Positions 11,708 to 21,921 of a stretch of 64,000 nt of DNA are shown here, piece after piece; position 1 is the first letter of the stretch, and each line of letters opens with the position of its first letter. A program made the translations under genes and the position numbers. This stretch comes from Liolophura sinensis (lineage: Eukaryota > Mollusca > Polyplacophora > Chitonida > Chitonidae). The notes below the pieces were generated by a model. That model worked only from the letters and a program-made list of their open reading frames with translations. It did not search any database and was not told where the DNA came from. The stretch lies in contig NC_088297.1 in NCBI RefSeq assembly GCF_032854445.1, positions 5,765,991-5,829,990 of the forward strand, read 5' to 3'.

Positions 11708-11850
11708 CATTTATTTATTTATTTATTTATTTATTTGATTACTGTTTTTCTCCATACTCAAGGATATTTCACTTATATGAGGGTGCACAGAATTATGGTA
11801 GGAAGAAAATGGGCAGAGCCCGGGGGAAACCCATAAGACCATGGTTGAAG
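11708..11850 (-). repeat. SINE tail and core, minus orientation
   Basis: Starts with (TTTA)n and TTTGATTACTGTTTTTC, then TACTCAAGGATATTTCACTT and AGAATTATGGTAGGA, ending in CCCGGGGGAAACCCAT. This is the reverse complement of the dominant SINE from tail into core, with the head missing. Confidence 0.8.
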
Positions 11851-12112
11851 TTACATGTGATGATTCTTAAGTATGGTGTAAAATGCGAGAAACTTTAACC
11901 GTTTAATTAACAAAACCTAATACTGATCCAAAGTCCCTTAAATATCTATGTGATAAAACAGTTGATTATACATTGTACATTATTGTACATTAAGCTGATA
12001 TTTGATAAAACAGAAAACAAAATCAAGATTATCATGATAAATAAATCTGATAATCAACATTGTTACAATAGTCACCTACATGACAGCAACCTGAAGATGG
12101 TTGTCAGTTCCC

Positions 12113-12205
12113 TGCCCCCCCCCCCACCCCCCCCCCCACCCCCACCCCGTAAAGCTGGCTGTCATCATATAAGTGAAATATTGAGTACCATTCAAATAAA
12201 TAAAA
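12113..12205 (+). repeat. Interrupted poly-C tract plus SINE tail scrap
   Basis: A C tract broken by single A bases at 12113-12148 could form G-quadruplex or i-motif structure. It abuts a degraded SINE tail (CATATAAGTGAAATATTGAG then CAAATAAATAAA) at 12160-12203. Confidence 0.6.
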
Positions 12206-13230
12206 TAGTCACCTGCACTGCAAACTGCATTCAAAGGAAGTCAGATATCTGAATTAAATAAGCAAACAAATCAATAAATAAGTACATCAATAAATAAACA
12301 GAAATTAATCACAGCAAACCACAATAAAAGGAGGTCAGAAATCCCAATTAAACAAACAAATAAATACATAAGTAAATAAATAGAAATTAAGCAGTAGACA
12401 GTGTTTATATAACTAGTATAAAGCAATAAACTCTATCTATATTTAACTAAAAAAGCAGTTGTGAACAGACTTCATCAGGCTTCTAACTTAATTTTTGAAA
12501 GGTGGAAATCCATCAAGAGAAAAGACGTCTATAAATCAAAGTAGGCATCACTAAACAGACCATTTAAAACTATGAAAAAATATACTTTCATTTACTTCTT
12601 AAATTTTTTGTGAAAAGAGTTACAGGTGCTCAGACATTTGAATTCTAAGCTGGGCTTTATGGACCATACTATCAGAGGTTAGGAACCAACAAGATGTTTA
12701 TCTAAGCATGACACTGAATGTTGGAATAACTCTTTTTACCCATGAGTAAAAGATTACTGAAATAATGTTCCCTAAAATTCCTTCCTTCTGATCGAAAAAA
12801 GGTGATGTGACATCAGAGTTCCTAGATACTGTCAGTATGGCTCACAAAGCCCACCATAGTATTCAAATATCTGAATGCCTTTCATCGCTCTTAAATAAAA
12901 ATCTGAAAAAATACAAGAAAGTATTTTTACGCATAGTTTTCAGTTGTCTTTATGAAGAACCTTACCTTACATTTCAGCTGTCTTTTATTTAAAAGAATTT
13001 TCTACCAACATGTGCTTATACTTTGTACAATACTGCCATATTCATCTTCTTTTCAAGCTGAAAACTGAACACATTTTACAACTAACAATCCCAAAAAGAT
13101 TTTGTAAATACGGTCTCCATCTGGAAAAGCAATAATGTGTTTCAAAAGAAAGTGAAAAAAATACAAAATCAAATTAGGCACCAAAAACCATAACAACGTA
13201 GTGTCTTCAGACTGCATTTACGGCCACCGT
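12206..13230. other. AT-rich intergenic, AAATAAATA-rich
   Basis: Repeated AAATAAATA/ACAAATAAATA patches occur at 12255-12400. No gene was recognised. Confidence 0.5.
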
Positions 13231-13290
13231 GGCGGGGGAGGGCGGGGGGGTGGTTAGCGTGTTAGCACAACACAATTACTGCACTTACAA
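13231..13290 (+). repeat. G-rich block joined to a SINE head fragment
   Basis: GGCGGGGGAGGGCGGGGGGG at 13231-13250 is a strong G-quadruplex candidate. It is followed by TGGTTAGCGTGTTAGCACA, which resembles the SINE head around its A-box before similarity is lost. Confidence 0.5.
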
Positions 13291-13658
13291 CCATGTTCCT
13301 GAGGAAACGCTTTCCATTCAATTTGACCTAGATATGAGTGGCTAACTACTGTACGGTACAGACTGTGCCGATATTTTCCCCGATGAATCACATACAAAAT
13401 GTTTTGTTTGGTTTCCATATGTGCAAAGACTTTTACTCCTGGCAAAACCAGAATTAAACCTCACCCAATGGCTGTATGAATTTCGCAGATCAAAACGACC
13501 CGCCATTGGTCCTGGATGCATATGACGAAAAGCAAACAATTATTTCTATCTTAAAACAGAAATACAATGTTCTCACAACGTTCAATAAATGAGCTACATG
13601 TATATTTCAACACCAAGCTCCAACAAATGTCCTGTTTAAATCTTCTGTAAACATTGGA
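13291..13658. other. Intergenic between SINE scrap and sHSP-1 promoter
   Basis: Two overlapping short minus-strand ORFs (13254-13445 and 13342-13539) match no family. Nothing else was seen. Confidence 0.45.
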
Positions 13659-13666
13659 AAATCGGA

Positions 13667-13865
13667 GAAAATTCGCGAATTGTCAACATTGACCTTCCTC
13701 AACTAACCTATCCCATGACGCCAAGCGCAGCGCGAATCTCGAAGCAGACGGTATGGAGAAATTTCTTGTCCATGTTAATTACATTCAGGTGGTTCCTACT
13801 TGGTGGTCATTTGTCTGAAAAGGGCATCTAAAACATTCCTCAGGTCGTTGGCCACCCCATAAAAG
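13667..13865 (+). promoter_or_regulatory. Heat-shock promoter of sHSP-1, decayed TATA
   Basis: A perfect three-unit heat shock element GAAAATTCGCGAA is at 13667-13679. A CCCATGACGC block resembling a ZNF143/Staf site follows at 13712-13721, then a second HSF pair GAAATTTC at 13758-13765. The TATA position reads CATAAAAG (13858-13865) where the other four copies have TATAAAA. HSF control is inferred from motif matches. Confidence 0.7.
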
Positions 13866-14040
13866 CGCGTGAGGAAAACCGCTAGGTTCAGATTGAGTTG
13901 CTAACCTGCACAGAAAATACGAGAGACGAAAGCATTTGTTCCAGTGAACAACAACAACGCACGGCTACGGTGATCCTGTGATCTTAAGTAAAGCTTGATT
14001 GTATCTAGGCATCTTGAACTATCATTGTCAAGATACTGCA

Positions 14041-14514
14041 ATAGCTTTACCCAGACTCATTGCCATTGGATATGAAGACGATCTGTGGAGTGGCCTGTCG
14101 TCCGATTTGGAGTGGATGAACCAACAAATGCGCCGAATGAACAACCAGTACAGCAGTTTGGTTCCAAATCAGCAGCCAATGGACATCGGCTGGAATGAGG
14201 CGTTCAGAATGGACAACCCCATTGTCACTGACAAAGACGGCAACAAGAAATTCCACCTCGAGTTCGACCTGCGTCAGTTCAAACCTGAAGAAATCAACCT
14301 GTCCACTGCCAACAACGTGCTGACCGTTGAGGCGAAGCACGAAGAAAAAAGCGACGGTAGATTGTCGTATCGGGAATACCGACGTCAGTACACCATCCCA
14401 GAAGGCGTCAACGTGGAAACGCTCAAGTCCAAGCTGGCCCAAAATGGCTTCCTATCCATAGAAGCTCCTGTACAGAAGAAACAAGACATGGCAATTCCCA
14501 TCAGACACATGTAA
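14041..14514 (+). pseudogene. Small heat shock protein copy 1 (sHSP-1), start codon lost
   Basis: This aligns codon for codon with the 157-residue sHSP-2, with an intact reading frame to a TAA stop, but the start position reads ATA (14041-14043) instead of ATG. A TGA stop lies in frame at 13996-13998, so no upstream in-frame ATG is available. The first in-frame ATG is at 14116, in a weak context, and would give 132 residues lacking the N-terminal 25. The alpha-crystallin domain (about residues 61-146) is complete; the C-terminal IxI motif is present as IPI, followed by RHM where the others have KHK or KHN. The G-F-L change in the LSIEAP strand replaces the valine found in all other copies. 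With the weakened TATA box this suggests a recent pseudogene; a sequencing error or use of the 14116 start are alternatives. Confidence 0.65.
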
Positions 14515-14616
14515 ATGTTCATTGCTATGTATGTCCAAGGTCCTCACCTGACCGCTGGCAGTGCCACGATGAGACAGGGAGACGTCAAACCCGGTAACGC
14601 TCACAGACGTTTGTTA

Positions 14617-14782
14617 ATGGAATAAGACTGTTTTCATACTTGTATGACCATGTTAAAAAGCACTTTATTTCACTAGAAAGTTTGAAGTTTGAGCATTACT
14701 GGAGCAAAGCCTGATCAGTATTAGCACTTTTTTGTTCTTAACTTTTTTTGTTGCATTACACATTTCTATGTGTTTGAACTTT
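14617..14782 (+). repeat. 3' UTR segment of sHSP-1, first copy of a direct duplication
   Basis: The stretch from GGAATAAGACTGTTTTCATA to ATTTCTATGTGTTTGAACTT recurs at 15349-15519. sHSP-2 has a single copy in the matching place, so the duplication is private to sHSP-1 and brackets inserted DNA. Confidence 0.85.
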
Positions 14783-15010
14783 ATAATACTGTTGCTTGTG
14801 ATTCACCTCCTTAAGACAAGAGAACTTCCAAAGGAAGTACATGCAGTAGTAGTATACGGTGGAGGAAAAGACATTGAAAACACTGTCAAGGAAAATAGCT
14901 TGAGTTTTGTATTTGTTTGACCATTTTGTGACATCATATCACATTTTTATCACTCAACATGCATATTGCCAGATTTCTGTTTTCAAATTTCATGTACAAG
15001 AGCACATGAA

Positions 15011-15342
15011 TGCCCACCTGGTCCAATCACTTCACCACAGAATCCTGTGTTTTACAAGCATTTCATCTGGTTGGAAAAAAATTCTAATAAAAATGTTATT
15101 TAATGGTCTCTCATGTGATAGCTTTCTCTGCCTTATAGGCTGGGAATGTTGGTGCATCCACGTGTGGCGCATTGTCCAAGTGTATTGGTTAACCTTCTCT
15201 CATAGTATTTGCTAGAAAGGGATGTGAAGTCTGGTGTTTTTACCATGGGCATTCCAGGCAGTGAGGGAGATGCATAAAACACCAACATGGGGATAGGTTA
15301 GCATGCTGTCTGCACCAAAACAGTGTTAAACCCGTGTCAAAC
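15011..15342 (+). repeat. Dispersed ~330-bp repeat, copy 1 (inside sHSP-1 3' UTR insertion)
   Basis: It runs from GCCCACCTGGTCCAATCACT to CAGTGTTAAACCCGTGTCAA and matches 16959-17313 at high identity with small indels. Being present in two unrelated contexts indicates an interspersed element of unknown class. Confidence 0.8.
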
Positions 15343-15348
15343 AAACAG

Positions 15349-15519
15349 TGGAATAAGACTGTTTTCATACTTGTATTACCGTGTTAAAAAGCACTTTATT
15401 TCACTAGAAAGCTTCAAGTTTGAAGTCTGAGCAGTACTGGATCAAAGCCAGATCAGTATTGGCACTTTTTTGTTCTTAACGTTTTTTGTTGCATTACACA
15501 TTTCTATGTGTTTGAACTT
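15349..15519 (+). repeat. 3' UTR segment of sHSP-1, second copy
   Basis: Second copy of the 14617-14782 segment with scattered substitutions. It continues into the tail shared with sHSP-2, including the AATAAA signal at 15572-15577. Confidence 0.85.
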
Positions 15520-15952
15520 GGGTTATGAATAATTTGTTATTGTGTACCATTTGTATGGAGACCTGTGTTAAAATAAATGTCTGTATCATCAGCTTATAAC
15601 GTTTATTTACATCTTTATCGGTCGCCAGAGCTATACTTTTGAAGACCAGAGACTTTATTGAAAGCAACGAACAGTTGTCAGTTTTTTTGTTGTTTTTTTT
15701 TTTTTTTTAGCTGATGCTGCAGAATTTTGTGTCCTGCAAAATAAAACAATAGGATTTTCATTAAAAGCATGTGTGTTCTTGTGTGTAATTTGACATGATT
15801 GTCATCTTGTCTGGTGTCAACAACAGTAGTATCGAGAATATTTCACTTATAGGCTGGTATGACAGTATAACCGCTACTTATACGTGTAACCCACAACCGT
15901 TTGCAGGTTGCTGATCTGACCTAGCCATACCTGAGGTGTTTTAAGTGCATGC
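15520..15952 (+). other. Distal 3' flank of sHSP-1 with AATAAA signals
   Basis: AATAAA at 15572-15577 is the likely polyadenylation signal, shared with the sHSP-2 copy at 19601-19606. A poly-T tract lies at 15690-15708. The similarity to the right arm ends at 15886. Confidence 0.6.
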
Positions 15953-16263
15953 GAGCCGTAGATCCAAGGTCAGTCCTGGGTCGAGTCACACCTAAGACAT
16001 TAAAAGAGGAAGTTGTAACTTCCTCACTTGGGGTTCAGCATGAAGGAGATAGTGCAACGACTGGTTAATCCGTATCATTATAGTGACTCGGGCGAGACAG
16101 CTGACTTGCCTTCGTCTCAGCGAAGAAGCACTAAATAAAAGAGCGATGGAAATCCGTCCTGCAACAAGGAGGCACATTACATGCGCACTAAGGATTCCTT
16201 CGTCGTCATATGACTGAAAAATTGTTAAGTACAATGTTAAACCCCAAGAACTCATTCACTCAA
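15953..16263 (+). repeat. Second SINE family, plus orientation
   Basis: It carries a tRNA-like head remnant (TAGATCCAAGGTCAGTCC), an internal GGAAGTTGTAACTTCCTC stem and a tail TTAAACCCCAAGAACTCATT. The same element is present in minus orientation at 48505-48870. Confidence 0.75.
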
Positions 16264-16364
16264 CTGCATGCATGATTAAGTACAGGACCGGAACTAAGCT
16301 GGCTTGTGTTGATCAGAGTTTCTGTTGATCAGAGTTTCTGTTGATCAGAGTACTACGTATGTAT

Positions 16365-16455
16365 TTATTAATTTATTTCATTGGTGTTTTACGTCGAGTC
16401 AAGTATATTTCACTTCTATGACGGCGGCCAGCATTATGGCAGGAGGAAAACTGTA
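16365..16455 (-). repeat. SINE tail, minus orientation
   Basis: TTTCATTGGTGTTTTACG, then CAAGTATATTTCACTTCTAT and CGGCGGCCAGCATTATGG are the reverse complement of the dominant SINE tail. Confidence 0.85.
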
Positions 16456-16958
16456 GAATGTGAGCTGTGTGGGTGTTTCAACTTAAACAGTCGTGATATA
16501 TTCTTTACAAGTTACCTTTGTCTTCTTCATGTGATGTATAGCAGCATGTCACAATTAGCCAGTGTATCGTCTAAAGATCAAGTGCCCCGCCAATAAGGTT
16601 GCACGTTCGAATCCAACTCTCAGTAGTTTGGGCATTCACAGGTCTACGTTTGCATTCCAGAATTCAGTCAGCACTTATGTCTGCCCGACTTTCTCATGGG
16701 CTCATAAGACTGATTAACGTCTCTTGTGAAAAGAGCAACCTTTTTGGACAATAGAATAAAACATTTTTATTTCTGTTCTGTGACGAATGATTATTTTTTA
16801 AAGTAAAGGAAAGCTAAAATGTGAAGTAAGGTTCATCATACCTACAACTGAAAACTATGCGTAAAATTATTTATTTTTTCAAATTTTTTCTAAGAGTGGG
16901 GAAAGGCATCCAAATATTTGAATACTGTGGTCGGCATCATGAACCATACTGACGGTAT
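16456..16958. other. Spacer of the inverted duplication, no gene
   Basis: A B-box-like GTTCGAATCC at about 16607 with flanking sequence suggests a decayed tRNA-derived repeat. Nothing else was recognised. Confidence 0.4.
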
Positions 16959-17313
16959 CTATGCCCACCTGGTCCAATCACTTCACCACAGAATCCTGTG
17001 TTTTACAAACATTTCATCTGGTTGGAAAAAATTCTAATAAAAATGTGTTTAATGGTCTCTCATGTGATACATACTCCATTTTAATAGCGCTTTCTCTGCC
17101 TTATAGGCTGGGAATGTTGGTGCATCCACGTGTCCCGCATTGTCAAAGTGTACTGGTTAACCTTCTCTAATAGTATTTGCTACAAAGGGGTGTGAAGTCT
17201 GGTGTTTTTACCATGGGTATTCCAGGCAGTGAGGGATATGCATAACACCAACATTGGGATAGGTGAGCATGCTATCTGCACCAAAACAGTGTTAAACCCG
17301 TGTCAAACAAACA
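16959..17313 (+). repeat. Dispersed ~330-bp repeat, copy 2
   Basis: Matches 15011-15342 end to end, with a short extra segment around 17064-17085. It lies in the spacer of the inverted duplication, outside any gene. Confidence 0.8.
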
Positions 17314-17329
17314 ACTCAACTAGTCATGT

Positions 17330-17553
17330 CATACCGGTAATAATCCACTGGCTAGGTGAGACTATCGGGCCCTTGGCCTGAGGTGTGTATTCGAATCCAT
17401 TTATCTCTGATTTACCCGCACTTTTAAGTAGTTACCTATAGAGAAATGTAGAGGGGTTTTCCGGAGTCCGGTTTCCTTCAGCCATAAGCCTGCCACCATA
17501 CAAGTGAAAAATTATGGAGTGCGACGCTATGAGCATCAATCAAATAAATAAAT
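17330..17553 (+). repeat. Diverged SINE, tRNA-like head and tail
   Basis: A head-like segment (about 17345-17400, with TTCGAATCC) and a degraded core (GGAGTCCGGTTTCCTTCAGC) lead to a tail GAGCATCAATCAAATAAATA. It appears to be an older copy of the dominant family. Confidence 0.6.
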
Positions 17554-18773
17554 AATGCATTTTAGTATTTCTCGTACTTACAACGGCCAGTCTTCTGAAT
17601 TATTGCCCATGATTAAACAAAATAAACATTATACATGTTCATCTTAATTACCTAAATCTGATACAGATCATAATATTTATGAGAACATATATGAAGTCAG
17701 AAGATTTTCAGAGGTGTTCTAAAAATGTTTTTAAAAATCCACAATGCTTATTAACAGAATAAATAGTAAATGGTATTTCTCACTACCGACACACTTACTT
17801 GGTAATTTAGGAACTCCCCTGCACCATGGGTACTAACACGGTTCCATTATTAAGTGTACGTGGTCGGGCATGGGCTTTAGAAAGCTCAAACAAAACTGCC
17901 AGATAAATTGCATTAAAGCTATAGTTTTCAAACGACGGAAGTTTCATTGAGTTTGGCAGTGAGGGCGAATGTCGTGGACAGTCGTCCTCGGCTTTCTGCG
18001 GTCCTTTTCGCCTTTATCTTCCCTAATCCAGAAATCAGAGAATGTACCGAATAGAATTAGGCCATCTGATGTGGAACAGATTCTTTACTCTCGATATTTG
18101 GAAGATGTTCTCTTAATTAATCGGGTTTCGATAACGAAAAAATTATGTTCACTGAAATCTTCTCAGTCTTACAGGACAATGATTGTCTGGAGCCGATTAT
18201 ATTGACAGTTTTGCGAAATGCTCCGAAAATCAGGAGTTGTCGGCCTTGAATCAGGAAAATCTGTTTGTCTATACTTATGTAACTGACCAGAGATTTTTTT
18301 TCCTTTGAACACCAGTCCTGCTTAGCGAACACCTCATTTTCATTTTCAGTCCTTGCCAATTTGGTTCATTCTACTTCAACGGTGTTCAGATGAACTTGTA
18401 ACAGTTTTTATGTAACAGTTTTATCTTTATTATTAGTACACGTTTTGGGAGAATAGAAAAGTTTATGGTTGTCCCACATATTCAGCTGTTTTTACGAAAA
18501 ACAGCTTTTCAATAAAACTTACGTCCCCCCTTGCCGACCACCTCCCCCCCCCACCACCCTATAGCCAAATATCTCCAAATGTGTTTCCAGGTACAAGTAG
18601 TTCCTCTTTAGTAATTCTCCGCAAGGTATTTTTTCCTTCTGATCTCACAGAAATACTTTTCTCTGGGATTAACATATTAAGGCAAGAAGAAACACACCTG
18701 GAGAAGAAAATCATGTACGAGGAAACCAATTTGGCACCTAGAAAACCTTTTAATAGGATAACAAGCTTTTCGT
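17554..18773. other. Spacer of the inverted duplication, no gene recognised
   Basis: A 78-codon plus-strand ORF at 17969-18205 matches no family. A C-rich stretch occurs at 18524-18560. Confidence 0.45.
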
Positions 18774-18900
18774 GCCGAGGACAAAACGTTAGCACCACAA
18801 AGGAAACTTCTCCCCGTTCAGAATATCTGTAGTAGCGCGAGGACAAAACGTTAGCACCACAAAGGAAACTTCTTCCCGTTCTGAATATCTGTAGTAGCGC
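18774..18900 (+). repeat. Two tandem copies of a 62-bp unit
   Basis: CGAGGACAAAACGTTAGCAC recurs at 18776 and 18838, followed in both by ACAAAGGAAACTTCT and GAATATCTGTAGTAGCGC. It is a local tandem duplication with about three differences. Confidence 0.85.
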
Positions 18901-19287
18901 GGAGATATCTTGGCCCAGGATCAATAACTATGCTTTCCTAGACTCAAGTTATTTTTAAGTCAAAGTTAGTACTAAGTTCACAGTTTTACTGTGCCAAATA
19001 AAATTAGTAAATTACTTTAGAAATTTTGCTGTGGACTTTGGTAACAAAAGCTGAAAATTAGATTAATGTTTACGGTAAGTTCACAAAATAATGCCACAAG
19101 TAGGCTGACTTAAGTCTAAGACAGCTTCGTGATCCAGCGGCCAGACGATAATCCTTGCCTTTTGGCACATTCCATGTCCGGTGTTCATTTTCAGAAATTT
19201 GATGTAGTTTCACGAAATCCACGTCGTCTATTAATTCCAGTAACTGATTTCCCCAGCGAGTCACCGTCCATGCGTAATTTACTTATT
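18901..19287. other. Spacer, no gene recognised
   Basis: No recognisable feature was found up to the edge of the right duplication arm. Confidence 0.45.
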
Positions 19288-19600
19288 CACGTATAGGTAG
19301 CGGTTATACTGTCATACCAACCTATGAGTGAAATATTTTCGACACTACTGTTGTTTCCACCAGACAAGATGACAATCATGTCACATTACACACAAGAACA
19401 CACACGCTTTTAATGAAAATCCTATTGTTTTATTTCGCAGGACACAAATAAAATTCTGCAGCATCAGCTAAAAAAAAAACAAAAAAACAAAAAAAACTGA
19501 CAACTGCTCGTTGCTTTCAATAAAGTCTCTGGTCTTCAAAAGTATAGCTCTGGCGACCGATAAAGATGTAAATAAACGTTATAAGCTGATGATACAGACA

Positions 19601-19606
19601 TTTATT
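19601..19606 (-). terminator. AATAAA polyadenylation signal of sHSP-2
   Basis: TTTATT on the plus strand, AATAAA on the minus strand, 320 nt beyond the sHSP-2 stop codon. The same signal is present in the sHSP-1 copy at 15572-15577. Confidence 0.6.
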
Positions 19607-19926
19607 TTAACACAGGTCTCCATACAAATGGTACACAATAACAAATTATTCATGACCCCAGTTCAAACACATAGAAATGTGTAATGCAACAAAAAAAGTT
19701 AAGAACAAAAAAGTGCTAATACTGATCAGGCTTTGCTCCAGTACTGCTCAAACTTCAAACTTTCTTGTAAAATAAAGTGCTTTTTAACATGGTCATACAA
19801 GTATGAAAACAGTCTTATTCCATTAACAAACGTCTGTGAGCGTTACCGGGTTTGACGTCTCCCTGTCTCATCGTGGCACTGCCAGCGGTTAGATGATCGC
19901 CCTTGGACATACATAGCGATGAACAT

Positions 19927-20400
19927 TTACTTGTGTTTGATGGGAATGGCCATGTCTTGTTTCTTCTGTACAGGAGCTTCTATGGATAGGACGCCATTAT
20001 GGGCCAGCTTGGACTTGAGCGTTTCCACGTTGACGCCTTCTGGGATGGTGTACTGACGTCGGTATTCCCGATACGACAATCTACCGTCGCTTTTTTCTTC
20101 GTGCTTCGCCTCAACGGTCAGCACGTTGTTGGCAGTGGACAGGTTGATTTCTTCAGGTTTGAACTGACGCAGGTCGAACTCGAGGTGGAATTTCTTGTTG
20201 CCGTCTTTGTCAGTGACAATGGGGTTGTCCATTCTGAACGCCTCATTCCAGCCGATGTCCATTGGCTGCTGATTTGGAACCAAACTGCTGTACTGGTTGT
20301 TCATTCGGCGCATTTGTTGGTTCATCCGCTCCAAATCGGTGGCCAACGTTGGCCAAAGATCGTCATCAAATCCAATAGGCACGTATCGGGATAGAGCCAT
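19927..20400 (-). CDS. Small heat shock protein copy 2 (sHSP-2)
   Basis: A 157-residue, intronless alpha-crystallin family chaperone. The start is the ATG of MALSRYVPIG; the frame stays open a little further upstream but without another ATG. The N-terminal 60 residues hold an FDDDLW patch and an MNQQMRRMNNQY helix, likely for oligomer contacts. Residues 61-146 form the alpha-crystallin domain, with KFHLEFDLRQFKPEEI, LTVEAKHEE and YREYRRQYTIP; the last arginine of YREYRR aligns with Arg120 of human alpha-B-crystallin. NGVLSIEAP is the conserved closing strand. IPI near the end is the IxI motif that docks on neighbouring subunits. These proteins bind unfolding clients without ATP. It lies tail to tail with sHSP-1 and has its own heat-shock promoter, so heat or stress induction is expected. 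Confidence 0.93.
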   Translation of the reverse strand: MALSRYVPIGFDDDLWPTLATDLERMNQQMRRMNNQYSSLVPNQQPMDIGWNEAFRMDNPIVTDKDGNKKFHLEFDLRQFKPEEINLSTANNVLTVEAKHEEKSDGRLSYREYRRQYTIPEGVNVETLKSKLAHNGVLSIEAPVQKKQDMAIPIKHK

Positions 20401-20579
20401 TGTCCTTTCGTTGCAACGGTGATTCACTTGCTAGGTTCAAGATGTCTAGATTCCCCCAATGCCTAGATCACACGATCAACGCAGTGCGTTAATGTTGAGC
20501 ACGAACGGATGCTTTCGTCTCTTGTATTCGCTGTACAGAGTAGCAAATCAATCTGAAGTCTGCGTGTCTCCTCACACAC

Positions 20580-20772
20580 TTTTATAGCCTGGCCAACGAC
20601 CAGGTGAATGTTCCCGATGCGTCTGCAGGTCAATGACGGATCGAGCCTGTACTAGGATGTAAACATCAACAAGAAATTTCTCGATGCTGTTTCATTTAAG
20701 ATTCGCGCTGCGCGTGGCATCATGGGATACGGTCAGCTGTGAAAGGTCAAGGTTAGCAGTTCACGAAGTTTC
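20580..20772 (-). promoter_or_regulatory. Heat-shock promoter of sHSP-2
   Basis: On the minus strand, a perfect heat shock element GAAACTTCGTGAA (plus coordinates 20760-20772) precedes CCCATGATGCCACGCG (20711-20726), a ZNF143/Staf-like block, then GAAATTTC (20673-20680) and TATAAAA (20580-20586), about 180 bp before the ATG. Confidence 0.8.
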
Positions 20773-20780
20773 TCCGAATT

Positions 20781-21630
20781 TTTGTGTACGCGTTTTTTCG
20801 TAATTTTATCGGAGTTGTGTGTTTGAATATAGCTTATAGCAGGGTGGAAGTTTGATGTTGATAACTATATTTTGGGTGACTTTTATTTTCAAACCTAAAT
20901 TTAGAATGGCTTTGATTTTCAAGACAGGAGGCTCTGCTTCCGTCCTTAGAGCGCATAAATGTATTCAACAACAACCCATGTTGTGTAGGCGAAAATGCTT
21001 AATTTTGGTTCGATATTTCAGCATTTTATTTTGCCATCATCGCAAGTGATAAAACTCGCATCAGTGGATCTACTGGATTTACAACGCAACAACTTTCCTG
21101 TCTCCTCAGCCAGAGAAGTTCATTTATATTTTTTATCGCGATACACAAATAAGACGATCAATTGTCATATTCTGTGGTATGAAGGATAACAAAGCTTGTA
21201 GAAAAAAAAAAATAAAAAATAAAAAAAATGTTCATTTTATCCACACAGTAGGCCTATACTGTTGATTTGCAATACAATGGACCATTTACACACGGATACA
21301 GTACATTAATACTGGGTGGGGGAGAGGGGAAGTGTATAACAGAAACATGAAAGAAGAAGGTACGTGTAATATTAGACAACCCATATAGTGTATGATAATA
21401 AGTGTTCAGACAGTAATGTATCAACACAGAGCAGAATGAACATTTTACCAATGATTGTTAAATTTAGCTTGTATGTAGAATTAGATCACAACTGACAACA
21501 ACAAATTCATGGCACAAACTATCCTCAAGGGTTATTGCTGATAATGTCAATTCTTTTTCTGTGTTTTTCTCATTCTTGTTCAAAATGTTACATCGAAACC
21601 AGCTGGGTTAATTCTGATATAATAATTACC
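20781..21630. other. Intergenic, no gene recognised
   Basis: Contains an A-rich stretch at 21200-21230. Short ORFs match nothing. Confidence 0.5.
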
Positions 21631-21921
21631 TATTTGATTTCAGGGGGCCTCCGTGGCTCAGTCGGTTAGCGCGCTAGCACAGCGTAATGACCCAGAAGCC
21701 TCTCACCAATGCGGTCGCTGTGAGTTCAAGTCCAGCTCATGCTGGCTTCCTCTCCGGCCGTAAGTGGGAAGGTCTGCCAGCAACCTGCAGATGGTCGTGG
21801 GTTTCCCCCGGGCTCTGCCCGGTTTCCTCCCACCATAATGCTGGCCGCAGTCGTATAAGTGAAATATTCTTGAGTACGGCGTAAAACACCAATCAAATAA
21901 ATAAATAAATATTTGATTTCA
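21631..21921 (+). repeat. Full-length tRNA-derived SINE with 12-bp target duplication
   Basis: The element at 21643-21909 has a GGGGGCCTCCGTGGCTCAGT start with A-box, a B-box GAGTTCAAGTCC, the CCACCATAATGCTGGCCGC core and an (AAATAAAT)n tail. TATTTGATTTCA flanks it on both sides (21631-21642 and 21910-21921), a perfect target-site duplication showing insertion by retrotransposition. Confidence 0.95.

Larger units (their letters stand above)
13659..15886 (+). repeat. Left arm of a large inverted duplication containing sHSP-1
   Basis: This arm matches the reverse complement of 19288-20780 from the promoter, through the coding region and 3' UTR, to a shared endpoint around TATACGTG (15879-15886 against 19288-19295). 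It is longer than the right arm because of an insertion in the 3' UTR (about 14775-15348). Confidence 0.8.
19288..20780 (-). repeat. Right arm of the inverted duplication containing sHSP-2
   Basis: It is the reverse complement of the sHSP-1 arm (13659-15886) without that arm's 3' UTR insertion, so it better represents the ancestral structure. The spacer between arms is 3.4 kb. Confidence 0.8.

Noticed and set aside
13999-14040. N-terminal extension of sHSP-1 starting at 13999
   Set aside because: The codon there is TTG, not ATG, and the 14 residues have no counterpart in the other copies; a stop precedes them directly.
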